A program made the position numbers and the translations under genes. A stretch of DNA of 8,990 nt, from positions 1 to 8,990 of the forward strand of contig JAGMES010000167.1 in assembly GCA_023128035.1 (NCBI GenBank), written 5' to 3'. Shown here piece by piece: positions 1 through 7,594 of the stretch; positions within the stretch are counted from its first letter, which is position 1, and each line of letters starts with the position of its first letter. Below the pieces are notes generated by a model. It ran no database searches and was not told the DNA's origin. It worked only from the letters and a program-made list of their open reading frames with translations. The stretch is from Halanaerobiales bacterium (GTDB lineage Bacteria > Bacillota_F > Halanaerobiia > DY22613).

Positions 1-130
1 TAATATTTTACTCGTTAGAGCTGATAAAATCTTACAATTTGAGAGGGGTGTATAATTAATGTTGTGAAGAAAAATTTGTCAGCAAAATAAAAAAACATTT
101 GCTAAACTTCGTTGGTGATTTTACTGAAAA

Positions 131-161
131 CTATAATTTTATAGAAATGGGAGCATTTTTT
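131..161 (-). terminator. Weak terminator-like hairpins after the operon
   Basis: Two small AT-rich hairpins lie 40-70 bp past the stop of the last gene. At 131-144 the minus strand reads CTATAA-AA-TTATAG, a perfect 6-bp stem, followed by TTTT. At 145-158 there is AAATG-GGAG-CATTT (plus-strand reading) followed by a T-run up to 161, which would suit a transcript coming from the left. Both stems are short and nearly GC-free, so this is at best a weak, possibly bidirectional terminator. The rest of 1-197 shows nothing I can support. Confidence 0.25.
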
Positions 162-197
162 GTTTATATGGTTCACATATATTTATACTACCAAATA

Positions 198-548
198 TTA
201 CTTCTTCAACTTTAATCTTTTTCCGCCTGTTATATTATTCGCCAATGCTTGAATAGTATAAATCAGTCCCCATGGAAGCCCCCACCAACCAATAATAAGT
301 GCTATCAATGAATATACTACATTTATTGATAAAGTAAAATGAGATTCTTTTACAAAAAATTTCGATTTTACTTTAACACTAATGATCAAAAAGGATAAAC
401 AAGCTTGATATTGAACTAGTTCAGTTTCAGGAGTAATTTTAATTCCATCATAATAAGCTCTTTCTTGAACAATCTCATCATAGTTACTAATTAACCATTG
501 GAGAAAATCATCACACTTTTTTTCATATACTTTAAAAAAACAAACCAC
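198..548 (-). CDS. Small membrane protein with WWGLPWG motif, last gene of the cas operon
   Basis: This 116-residue protein is read from a GTG at 548. The N-terminal two-thirds is soluble-looking and charged. Residues about 74-102 form one strong hydrophobic segment containing GWWGLPWG (87-94) and IYTI, followed by a basic tail (GGKRLKLKK). The WWG-x-PWG-x-IYTI pattern recurs, as I recall, at the end of small membrane or zinc-ribbon proteins of Bacillota whose function is unknown to me. It is not a Cas family that I recognise. It follows cas3' by 36 bp on the same strand, so it is probably cotranscribed. The GTG has no SD at a proper distance. A much better start (SD AGAGGGG 6 nt before the ATG at 570) lies in another frame and would add the hydrophobic N-terminus MILILIFSGLFF, giving about 123 aa if the frames are joined at the T7 tract (534-540). 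The true start is therefore uncertain, and the gene may be frameshifted. Confidence 0.65.
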   Translation of the reverse strand: MVCFFKVYEKKCDDFLQWLISNYDEIVQERAYYDGIKITPETELVQYQACLSFLIISVKVKSKFFVKESHFTLSINVVYSLIALIIGWWGLPWGLIYTIQALANNITGGKRLKLKK

Positions 549-583
549 TAAATATTAATATTAAAATCATAACGTTCCCCTCT
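531..583 (-). promoter_or_regulatory. SD, upstream ATG and T7 shift site before the membrane protein gene
   Basis: On the minus strand AGAGGGG (583-577), two bases after the cas3' stop, is followed by a 6-nt spacer and an ATG at 570. This is a textbook initiation site. The ATG frame encodes MILILIFSGLFF and then stops at TAA (534-532) inside a run of seven T (540-534). The long frame of the 116-aa protein is offset by +1 here: the tRNA-Phe on TTT before the TAA could re-pair one base forward on TTT and continue with AAA. With six T instead of seven, the two frames are one gene. Whether this is programmed shifting, a slippage-variable tract or an indel cannot be told from one sequence. Confidence 0.5.
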
Positions 584-584
584 T

Positions 585-2558
585 TCAACTTATATTCTCT
601 GATTTTTTTCTTTGACAAATTTCCCAAACTACCAAAGCTGCAGCATCAAAGGCAATGATCCCTTCTTGGTACCGATTTTTAAAATTAAAGGTAGAAATCA
701 TCCAATCTAATTCAGTACGTAAAAATTTGGGTACTACAATACATATATGTGTATTTTCTTTAAAATAATTTCCTATAAAAATAGGTCTTCCATCTCTCCT
801 CAGCATAAAATCTTCAATTTGATTTACCGCTAATAATTTTCCTTCTTGATCATTTAGATTAAAAGATACTTGAACTTTATGCTTGTGCTCATACCCTGTT
901 ACTTCAATACGCTGGCCTGTCCATTTCAAATCTTTTCCCTTTTCAAGCAAAGTTTTAAGGTCAGCAGTATAAAAACCTGATCCATTTCGATGCTCTTCTG
1001 CCGAATCATATACTTGTACTGAAGGTAAACTTTTTCTAAAAGTAAAAAAACTAAAATACTCACGCATCCATTGTGTAGATGGGAAATCTTTTTTTATTCC
1101 ACGTCGTACTTTGTTTATCAAGTGTTTAGCTTTTACATCTACTTCTAAACAATCCAAATACTTTTGCAAAATCTGAATCATTCTCTTTTCTTCTTCATTA
1201 TTACCTACCACTTGAATAAAACAGTAAAGAATAAATCCTATTACCTCTAAACCTTTCTGGGAAATCAAAAACCAGACCCGTCGATCTACAGAACAATATA
1301 AATCTGCTACCAGGTTTTCAAAGTCTTCTCTGGTAAAAGTATAAGTATTTAGTAAGTTAAATTCATCCTCTACTCGATCATCAAACAAAATTGCATAGCC
1401 TATTTGATGTCTGCCCAATCTACCAAATCTTTGTAAAAAGCTAGCCAGGTTTCCGGCTTGAAAAAACAAGAATTGTGTCTTAAAATCAATCCCTACTTCC
1501 AATGAACTTGTTCCAATAATTAATTTCTTTCCTCTGAAAGTTCTAATACGTCGATCTGATAGACCACGATAGATCCCGATTTCTTCTTTCAACCATCTCT
1601 TTTCTATTAATCGATCCTGAATTTGGATAGCATATATAACTGAGTTAACAATTATTACTGCAGGTACAAAATCTTCATCTGAATTTTGTTCAAATAATTT
1701 ATCAATCAAATCCTTTTTTTCTTGAATGGCAGTAACAATCGTATCATTTAAATCTACTCCTTTACCCCTAACCTCTAGTGTAATTGGATGGATCGTGACT
1801 CTTTCCCCAACAATCGGGTATTCAGATCTACTTTCAGAATTTATGTAACAAGGCTGAAAAAGGCTATCAAGAAGTTCTTTTGTTTCTTTTTCCGGAGTTG
1901 CGCTAAGAAAAATCGTCTTATTAAATAATCTTAATTCTCTCGAAAGATGAATCAAAAATAAGAGATGTGAAAGTTCAAGATCATAATACAGATGAAATTC
2001 ATCTATAATAAGAGTATCAAACTCTCTAAGATAGCCAATACTATGTAAACTATTCCGATAGCGAAGAGTCATTACTAAAAAGAGTGTATCTGGATTTGTT
2101 AAGAGAATTTTAGGTTTACCTGTACTTAAAGCTTTTTCTAGAGCCATACCTTTAGTACGAAAGCGTCCTTCATCCAAGTCCTTTTGCAACTGGTCTCCAT
2201 CAATTTGAATCAATATTACATCACAGTGATTAAGTTTAACTTTATCCTGTTCCTCCCCATATCTATAAATATAAGCCTTCCATCCAAAAGTAACACACAT
2301 TTGAGAGATACTATCCTGTAAACTTTCCAACAAAGCATTGGTTGGTGCCAAAAAGCAACCAGATTTTTTATAGTAAATCATTGGAAAAGCAGCGGACTGC
2401 GTTTTCCCACTCCCAGTTTTAGTTGTCTGAACAATAGCATCCTGTTTTTCCCAAAGATCAAGCATTAAGGCTTGATGTTGATAGGGATACCAGTCTGGAT
2501 TCCGCTCCAAATACTTTGGGTGTTTAACCTGTTCTATAGAATAAGAATCAATTTTCAT
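585..2558 (-). CDS. cas3: CRISPR-associated helicase Cas3' (type I-D, no HD domain)
   Basis: This is a superfamily 2 DNA helicase/ATPase recruited by the I-D effector complex to unwind target DNA. In ATG-start numbering (657 aa) the motifs run in order: Q-motif-like YPYQHQA near 24-30, Walker A TGSGKT (48-53), motif Ia APTNAL (71-76), DEFH box (186-189), SAT (219-221), GTSSLEVGIDF (349-359) and the arginine-finger motif QRFGRLGR (376-383). The roughly 260-residue C-terminal part has no motif I can name. There is no HD nuclease domain; in I-D that domain sits on Cas10d, and this one has it. The start chosen is the ATG at 2558, with AAAGG 9 nt upstream; a TTG at 2576 gives a 663-aa version but has no SD. 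It overlaps the end of csc1 by 11 bp, implying translational coupling. DEFH replaces the more usual DEAH, a common variation. cas3' is last of the effector genes here, whereas it is usually first in I-D operons. Confidence 0.93.
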   Translation of the reverse strand: MKIDSYSIEQVKHPKYLERNPDWYPYQHQALMLDLWEKQDAIVQTTKTGSGKTQSAAFPMIYYKKSGCFLAPTNALLESLQDSISQMCVTFGWKAYIYRYGEEQDKVKLNHCDVILIQIDGDQLQKDLDEGRFRTKGMALEKALSTGKPKILLTNPDTLFLVMTLRYRNSLHSIGYLREFDTLIIDEFHLYYDLELSHLLFLIHLSRELRLFNKTIFLSATPEKETKELLDSLFQPCYINSESRSEYPIVGERVTIHPITLEVRGKGVDLNDTIVTAIQEKKDLIDKLFEQNSDEDFVPAVIIVNSVIYAIQIQDRLIEKRWLKEEIGIYRGLSDRRIRTFRGKKLIIGTSSLEVGIDFKTQFLFFQAGNLASFLQRFGRLGRHQIGYAILFDDRVEDEFNLLNTYTFTREDFENLVADLYCSVDRRVWFLISQKGLEVIGFILYCFIQVVGNNEEEKRMIQILQKYLDCLEVDVKAKHLINKVRRGIKKDFPSTQWMREYFSFFTFRKSLPSVQVYDSAEEHRNGSGFYTADLKTLLEKGKDLKWTGQRIEVTGYEHKHKVQVSFNLNDQEGKLLAVNQIEDFMLRRDGRPIFIGNYFKENTHICIVVPKFLRTELDWMISTFNFKNRYQEGIIAFDAAALVVWEICQRKKSENIS

Positions 2559-3237
2559 TTTTACATACCTTTTCAAATATTTTTACCGGTAAATGAACAT
2601 ACTTTGGCCCCAATTTTATTACCCAATCATTCTTAACCTTAATATCTGCAAGAATGAGAAATGGTGGAATCTGTATCGGTCTGAACTGTACAATATCCCC
2701 TTGCAGATCTAGAGGATTCACTAGATGATCAATCAACACTTCTTTTTCAGAAAAGATAGCAACTGGATTACTCATTTCCCAATAATTTAATCTCATTGGA
2801 CTTCTTTTCTTACCCAGTCGGATTAAGCCAGGCGGCTGATTGCTTAAGGTAAAAATGTAAAAAGAAAACTGACTTCCAGGATCAATCATTGTTTTTTTAC
2901 CCAACTTAGGTGTATTCCTTTTTTCTAATGCATCTGTTCGTAATGTTTTCGTATCCAATGCGTTATATGTAAAAGTCGTAGTAGCTACCTGATATCCCCA
3001 AGCTGGTGTTGCATAGATGTCCATATTAGAGAGATCTTTTTCATATTCAGGTGGTGACTGTTTCATAAGACCCCGATCATATCGATTTAATGCGTAACTT
3101 AATGCATAGTTATGAACCACTCTTTCTGTAAGAGCTACCCCACTAACATCAAAGGAAGCAAACCATAAATAATCATGAGCTATCATTTTACATCTAAATA
3201 AACGAACTCCATACTGATTTAAATCTATTTTTCTCAT
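2548..3237 (-). CDS. csc1: Type I-D Cascade subunit Csc1 (Cas5d)
   Basis: This is the Cas5-type RAMP subunit of the I-D complex, expected to cap the 5' handle of the crRNA and to contribute to PAM recognition. The 229-aa length is close to the usual Csc1 size. Family-like features are the early VVHNYALSYALNRYD stretch (about 40-54), ATPAW and TFTYNALDT (about 76-95), and a central PPGLIRLGKKRSPMRLNYWE segment (about 135-154), the glycine/basic stretch conserved in Csc1. It sits 21 bp after csc2. The SD is weak (GAG about 7 nt before the ATG), so translation may depend on coupling to csc2. Its end overlaps the cas3' start. The assignment rests on remembered family patterns plus position between csc2 and cas3'. 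Confidence 0.88.
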   Translation of the reverse strand: MRKIDLNQYGVRLFRCKMIAHDYLWFASFDVSGVALTERVVHNYALSYALNRYDRGLMKQSPPEYEKDLSNMDIYATPAWGYQVATTTFTYNALDTKTLRTDALEKRNTPKLGKKTMIDPGSQFSFYIFTLSNQPPGLIRLGKKRSPMRLNYWEMSNPVAIFSEKEVLIDHLVNPLDLQGDIVQFRPIQIPPFLILADIKVKNDWVIKLGPKYVHLPVKIFEKVCKNEN

Positions 3238-3258
3238 GAAATCACTCTTTTCCTGAAA

Positions 3259-4200
3259 CTAGCCTTCCTGAATTTCTCGATACTTCTTGATATCCATATA
3301 TGCTTCTTCTAAAAACTCTTTACTCAATTCAAAATTCTGAAGTTCAGTTAAAATTTGATTTAATGGATCACCCATAATTATTTGAATTTCAGCAGGATGA
3401 GCAGCATATTCCTTATAAGAATCGACTTTCTGCATAGCTTCTTTCATATCAAAGATATCCAAATCAGCCAATTCTAGTGTAAATTCCAGTGGGGAGATTA
3501 ATTCTTCCCAACCACCTATGATGCCTACGATATTATTTCGGACATCTCCACCAATTCTGGTTTCAGCTCCATATTTATGTGAACTCAATATTGTCTTTAT
3601 TGCTAAAACAAACTCTTTCCATGTTGCACTTCGCAAGGTGATAATTGATGGAAATACTGCAGCAGGTTTAACAACTTTACGAATATTCAATGCCTGACCA
3701 GTAGAGACTGTTTTGTTGTTGATCGCATTAAAGGTAATCCCCTCATTCAAATCATCAAAACTCTTTAGAGAAAAAGCTGTCGAATAACTAATTCGATGCC
3801 TAATATTCGATTTAGAACTCTTATATGAAGAGGTACTTGTCCCACCAAAAAGACCACATCTAGGACATTGTAAACAAAGTTGGTCTTTCAAAAAACATTC
3901 TTCAATCTTATGATTATGTTTTTTAGACAAAGTGCGTAATAAACTTGCCAAATTTCTAGACTCTACAGCTTTTTGCTTTGAAGCTAAAAAAGCTACTCGA
4001 TTCATTGATTCTTGATTTTCAATTGAGGTTGGTGTAACTACTGTATTAATTTCTCGATCATCTTCTGTCCGAAATATAGTAAAATCCAAAATTTCACGTA
4101 AAATTAATATTTGAATCGTTTCTGCTTGTAAGATTGGTTCAGGTGCATCAACAAAATATTTTTTCAATGTTTCTAATCCTTCTGGACATTTTATAGTCAT
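3259..4200 (-). CDS. csc2: Type I-D Cascade backbone subunit Csc2 (Cas7d)
   Basis: This is the Cas7-family RAMP protein that polymerises along the crRNA spacer to form the backbone of the I-D effector. Residues C102, C109, C112 and C115 (CFLKDQLCLQCPRC) form the zinc-binding cluster of the Csc2 insertion domain. The stretch GQALNIRKVVKPAAVFPSI (168-186) and YGAETRIGGDVRNNIVGIIGG (210-230) are the conserved core I associate with Csc2, and the 313-aa length is normal or slightly short. The family is reported in archaeal I-D to cut single-stranded DNA at regular intervals; whether this copy does so cannot be read from the sequence. It has a strong SD, AGGAGG 7 nt before the ATG, and lies 11 bp after the preceding small gene. 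Its strong SD fits the need for several copies per complex. Confidence 0.92.
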   Translation of the reverse strand: MTIKCPEGLETLKKYFVDAPEPILQAETIQILILREILDFTIFRTEDDREINTVVTPTSIENQESMNRVAFLASKQKAVESRNLASLLRTLSKKHNHKIEECFLKDQLCLQCPRCGLFGGTSTSSYKSSKSNIRHRISYSTAFSLKSFDDLNEGITFNAINNKTVSTGQALNIRKVVKPAAVFPSIITLRSATWKEFVLAIKTILSSHKYGAETRIGGDVRNNIVGIIGGWEELISPLEFTLELADLDIFDMKEAMQKVDSYKEYAAHPAEIQIIMGDPLNQILTELQNFELSKEFLEEAYMDIKKYREIQEG

Positions 4201-4211
4201 TTGAATCCCTC

Positions 4212-4820
4212 CTAATTCTTTTTACGTTTTTCCAAGAAATCTTTCATATCTAACTTTTTCTGACCTTTTGCTTGTTTCATTCGTCCTTCACTTGGATTCT
4301 CCATATGATCCCAATCAATCTCTTCATTCCAGACTTCTTTTAACGCTGATATATCTCCATATTTCTCTTTTAAATAAAGGATGAAATCCTGACGTTTTTC
4401 TTCTGTTCGAAGTAAAATTCGAGTCTTCTGCATTCCATATATTTCATAATCAACTTGTTCAATAATCTTTGCACGATAATTAATAGGGACATCTTGAATT
4501 AAACTAAGCAATTTATTGATTCCTTTTTTTATATTCTCTTCCTGATTGGGTTTCATCCGTAAATTCCCTGTTTGTTCGTGAATTCTAACTAGATAACCAA
4601 AGAGTGCTCCTTCATTCCACTGATTGCTCTTAATCTTATCAAATATTTTTCCCACTGGTCCCATTATAGCGTGTTTACTACCAGATGGATTCTTACCAAT
4701 AAACTCAGAAAGATAGTTCGAAAAGAAATTCGCAATTTCTTGAATCTCTTTCTTTATAGATTCTTCTTGAGGATTAAATTTTGCTGGTGGAACAAGGATG
4801 ATTTTTTTTGATTTCATCAC
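4212..4820 (-). CDS. Candidate stand-alone small subunit (Cas11d-like), 201-202 aa
   Basis: I do not recognise this with certainty. The protein is helical, basic and without membrane segments or cysteines. Residues 18-42 and 95-125 look amphipathic, and the middle (HAIMGPVGKIFDKI, 50-63, then GALFGYLVRI, 71-80) resembles the pattern of the C-terminal Cas11-like domain of Cas10d as I remember it. Context is the main argument: Cas10d in front ends before that domain, and the gene is coupled to it. Two starts are possible: GTG at 4820 (GTGA overlap) or ATG at 4817 (TGATG). The AGGAGG at 4830-4825 lies 7 nt from the ATG and only 4 nt from the GTG, so the 201-aa ATG version is preferred. At 145-165 a DFILYLKEKYGDISALKEVWN stretch resembles a short helical motif of family 42 beta-galactosidases, probably by convergence. 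The tail is rich in lysine. Alternative: an unrelated accessory Cascade factor. Confidence 0.55.
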   Translation of the reverse strand: MMKSKKIILVPPAKFNPQEESIKKEIQEIANFFSNYLSEFIGKNPSGSKHAIMGPVGKIFDKIKSNQWNEGALFGYLVRIHEQTGNLRMKPNQEENIKKGINKLLSLIQDVPINYRAKIIEQVDYEIYGMQKTRILLRTEEKRQDFILYLKEKYGDISALKEVWNEEIDWDHMENPSEGRMKQAKGQKKLDMKDFLEKRKKN

Positions 4821-4830
4821 ATTACCTCCT
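4815..4830 (-). promoter_or_regulatory. SD and start/stop overlap between cas10d and the small gene
   Basis: AGGAGG (4830-4825) lies inside the last codons of cas10d. It is followed by TAAT, then GTGATG, in which the cas10d stop TGA (4819-4817) overlaps both possible starts. This is a termination-reinitiation junction that ties synthesis of the two proteins together. A perfect SD would also allow extra independent initiation, fitting a small subunit needed in more than one copy per complex. Confidence 0.75.
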
Positions 4831-7558
4831 TAAGATCTTCAATAAACTTTAAATCTCGGTAATGAATCGAATTACCCTTCTGCTCAATTCGTCGAATCAA
4901 CTTTCCTATACTACCAATGGTAAGAATTTTATATATATTATCCCGTTCAGAAAAACCTGTTCTATTAACCAATACAAAAGCAGCAGTTAGTGCTTTTAAC
5001 CATTTTTTTGTTTCTTCTTCAGATAACCATTGAGCCGGAATTATCTTTTTAACCAATGGAATATCGGGTACTTTAACTCGCCCATGGTTTTGAAAGATAG
5101 CCGGTTCCAAAATGCTCTTATCTTCTATTATAGTCACTGCACAATCAAGACCCAAAGCAAAGATACACGAAACAAATAATTTCTTTAAACCAATGTTAGT
5201 ATCAGATTCGCTCTTATCCCCTGCAATTGGAGAAATTTCAGGAACATAAGGATTCCATGCAGGCATTAATATAAAATTAGGCGTTTGAGAAACAATTTTT
5301 ATAGGCTCATTTAGTTTACATACCCTTTTTCTTAAATCCATGAGAATATCATCATATAGAGGAAGATCCACTTGGTTATAATATACATCTTTTGCAAACT
5401 CAGACCAATCTAAGTATGTTTTCTCACAAGTGTCGTTAATTTCTTCTAAGTCGCTTTCAAAGTAATCTTCCAACTCTGTTTGTAACTTTTTGATTTTAGT
5501 ATTAGCAGTATCAGAGTTTAATTGATATGTAAAAATATTAACCATCTCTTCAGATTGAAGTTTCTCTACATCTAACCGGGCCAGCTCTCTAGCTAGATGA
5601 TAAGTATTGTTCATGTGGAATCTTAGATCGGGATTTGCACATACTGGACTCATTATTTTGCTAAACTTACTTTCTAGATTTTCTGCCTTATTCAGTAAAC
5701 ACTCACCAGCATATGGACTCAGACTGTCTTCAGGGATCAATACAAATAACTCGAAAGGTTTTGCTCCTAAAAAAATCTGACGTAATAAACGTTCATAATA
5801 ACAACTTTTGCAGATTACAACATTATTACCTGTATTACAATAGGCATATCCACGATTACTGAACGACTGTGGTTTATCTAAAAAATCTGCATATCCAACT
5901 GCTCCCTTAGAAAAATATTCATTACATATTGGACAGATATGTTCTGTTTCTTTATCTCTATTGCTATTATCTTTGGAATTTTTATAATTTTTTAACTGTT
6001 CTTTTGCAAATTTTTTTATGATCTCCCCATCTGTAAACTCCATCGAAAGATCTCTTATAAACGCATCTGACATACCAGACACAAGATTTTCCTGACTAAA
6101 TGCTGATTCTAGTGAATTAAATATTCTTTCTCCTAAATCAGTTAATATCTTAATTAAAAGCCTTTTTCGTCTATCTGGAGACAGCCTGCCAATCTTACTA
6201 ACATTAAATTCATAACGATCTCCAGGTAATGCCCAGAAATAATCTACCGTAAAAGCTTTATCTTTAGCTGGCATTAGTGTTGACGTAGATTTTAAGGCTT
6301 CAAAACTTTTTTCACCAAATACTTCTTCATATAAAGTTTTTATTTGTTCAAGATCATTCTCAGAGACTAGACCCTTTGGTGGATGTAAGATATTTTTAAA
6401 AAATTTAAAGATCGCAATTTCAGGATATGCTGATCCGATCTGATCTCGATATTTCATCTCCAATTCTTTATCCATCTCTTCAGCATTAAAAATTAAATAT
6501 TGATGATATTCTTCAGGCACTTTATCTTTTAAAGCTTTAAACGAAACATATGCTTTTTGAGCTATTGATGGATCTTTAGTGACATCAAGTAATCTGCGAA
6601 CATTGTGATATTTATAAGCGTTAGCAGGTGTAATATTTTTTGAAGTCTTTATTCCTGCTCTCGTGCTAGCAGTTAGCAAAAATTCCTCTAATAATGAACT
6701 ATCAAACAGTTCAGGTTTTGGTAAAAAGTTTTGTGTAATATTACCTACGACTAATTCAGGCAACTTTCTTTGATTTTTCATAAACACCTGATTCTTTATG
6801 ATATCTTTCAATCTTTTTTGGATTTGATCGAACGCTGGAATTCTTTTTTCCTGAGAAGCTTTTTGAATCAGAAAAGTTCCATTTCCAAAATATATCATTG
6901 GAATCCAATTGACGCTTTGAAATTCTTCTAAGATAGCACGATGTAATAAAGTAGAGGATATCCCTTTAACCTGAATTTGATAATAGGTTGAATGAAAATA
7001 CTGATCGAGAATAGAACGCTGGAATGTTTCTTGAGCAGAAAAGAGGTGATCTGTTGAGGCAAGATTATCAATATCATATACAATCTGTTGAAGTTCTTTC
7101 CAGTTTGAATCTGTAGTATTTAGTATTGCGCTGAGCATGCGTTCATTTGTCTGTGCCCGTTTCATGTGTAACTCTGCGGCTAACTGAGCAACTTCTGTAT
7201 TAGTAAAGTTTAACTCTTGGGCAAGTTCATGAATGCATTCTTCAATTAAGATAGTATCTATATGTGAAGTAGGTGCTCCTTCTCCTTGTATGTATGCTTG
7301 CCAAGAATCTTTTGTTTTTCCAGCATCATGACTGGTAATACCCAGGATTAATACCTGTTCTTCATTATCACTCCATCCTCGAATCTCACGTAAATGAGGT
7401 AAAAGTGTAAAAAATAAGTCAAGTGCTTTTAAGGTATGTTTCAAAAGGGATTGAGTAAGATTGCTTCCCATTTCATTTTTACGTTTTGCTATTTTTTTAT
7501 CCCAACTTTTTTGTTTCATAAATTGGATGATTATATTTCTTATATAATCATAATTCAT
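4817..7558 (-). CDS. cas10d: Type I-D large subunit Cas10d (Csc3) with HD nuclease
   Basis: This is the large subunit of the I-D complex, which carries the HD nuclease that other type I systems place on Cas3. In the N-terminal HD domain the visible residues are H41, H77-D78 (SHDAGKT), H100, H131 (AAELHM) and D164 in DIDNLAS. A zinc-ribbon-like pair, C542/C545 (CPIC) and C583/C586 (CKSC), marks the middle. No GGDD cyclase motif is present, as expected for Cas10d, so cyclic oligoadenylate synthesis is unlikely. The conserved ALTAAFVLVNRTGFSERDNIY stretch (856-876) and SIGKLIRRIEQ (883-893) are Csc3 hallmarks. The protein ends at 913, about 20 residues later. Known Csc3 proteins continue into a helical C-terminal domain that doubles as Cas11d through internal initiation; that domain appears absent. 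The start at 7558 has GGAG 8 nt upstream. It lies 36 bp after cas6 and overlaps the next gene. Confidence 0.93.
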   Translation of the reverse strand: MNYDYIRNIIIQFMKQKSWDKKIAKRKNEMGSNLTQSLLKHTLKALDLFFTLLPHLREIRGWSDNEEQVLILGITSHDAGKTKDSWQAYIQGEGAPTSHIDTILIEECIHELAQELNFTNTEVAQLAAELHMKRAQTNERMLSAILNTTDSNWKELQQIVYDIDNLASTDHLFSAQETFQRSILDQYFHSTYYQIQVKGISSTLLHRAILEEFQSVNWIPMIYFGNGTFLIQKASQEKRIPAFDQIQKRLKDIIKNQVFMKNQRKLPELVVGNITQNFLPKPELFDSSLLEEFLLTASTRAGIKTSKNITPANAYKYHNVRRLLDVTKDPSIAQKAYVSFKALKDKVPEEYHQYLIFNAEEMDKELEMKYRDQIGSAYPEIAIFKFFKNILHPPKGLVSENDLEQIKTLYEEVFGEKSFEALKSTSTLMPAKDKAFTVDYFWALPGDRYEFNVSKIGRLSPDRRKRLLIKILTDLGERIFNSLESAFSQENLVSGMSDAFIRDLSMEFTDGEIIKKFAKEQLKNYKNSKDNSNRDKETEHICPICNEYFSKGAVGYADFLDKPQSFSNRGYAYCNTGNNVVICKSCYYERLLRQIFLGAKPFELFVLIPEDSLSPYAGECLLNKAENLESKFSKIMSPVCANPDLRFHMNNTYHLARELARLDVEKLQSEEMVNIFTYQLNSDTANTKIKKLQTELEDYFESDLEEINDTCEKTYLDWSEFAKDVYYNQVDLPLYDDILMDLRKRVCKLNEPIKIVSQTPNFILMPAWNPYVPEISPIAGDKSESDTNIGLKKLFVSCIFALGLDCAVTIIEDKSILEPAIFQNHGRVKVPDIPLVKKIIPAQWLSEEETKKWLKALTAAFVLVNRTGFSERDNIYKILTIGSIGKLIRRIEQKGNSIHYRDLKFIEDLKEVM

Positions 7559-7594
7559 TTAACCATCTCCAATTCTGAAATTTTTTTTGATCAA

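Noticed and set aside
41..61. GAGAGGGG, TATAAT and ATG close together on the plus strand
   Set aside because: The ATG is followed at once by a stop (ATG TTG TGA), and no good -35 sits 16-18 bp before the TATAAT. It looks like chance.
15..98. 27-codon ORF on the minus strand
   Set aside because: No SD, phenylalanine-rich chance composition in AT-rich DNA, and no family resemblance.
2559..2576. TTG start at 2576 extending cas3' by six residues
   Set aside because: No SD precedes the TTG, while the ATG at 2558 has AAAGG 9 nt upstream and gives a natural small overlap with csc1.
4310..4390. Carbohydrate-active enzyme fragment
   Set aside because: Only a short helical motif is shared. No catalytic residues, no barrel and the wrong size; operon context is entirely CRISPR.
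4817..5200. Internal start in the 3' end of cas10d producing Cas11d
   Set aside because: The conserved RTGFSERDNIY region lies within about 45 residues of the end, leaving no room for a small-subunit domain behind it.
4817..7558. Type III system, because a Cas10-family protein is present
   Set aside because: There is no GGDD motif, no Csm/Cmr genes and no CARF effectors. Csc1, Csc2 and a Cas3' helicase with the HD domain on the large subunit define I-D.
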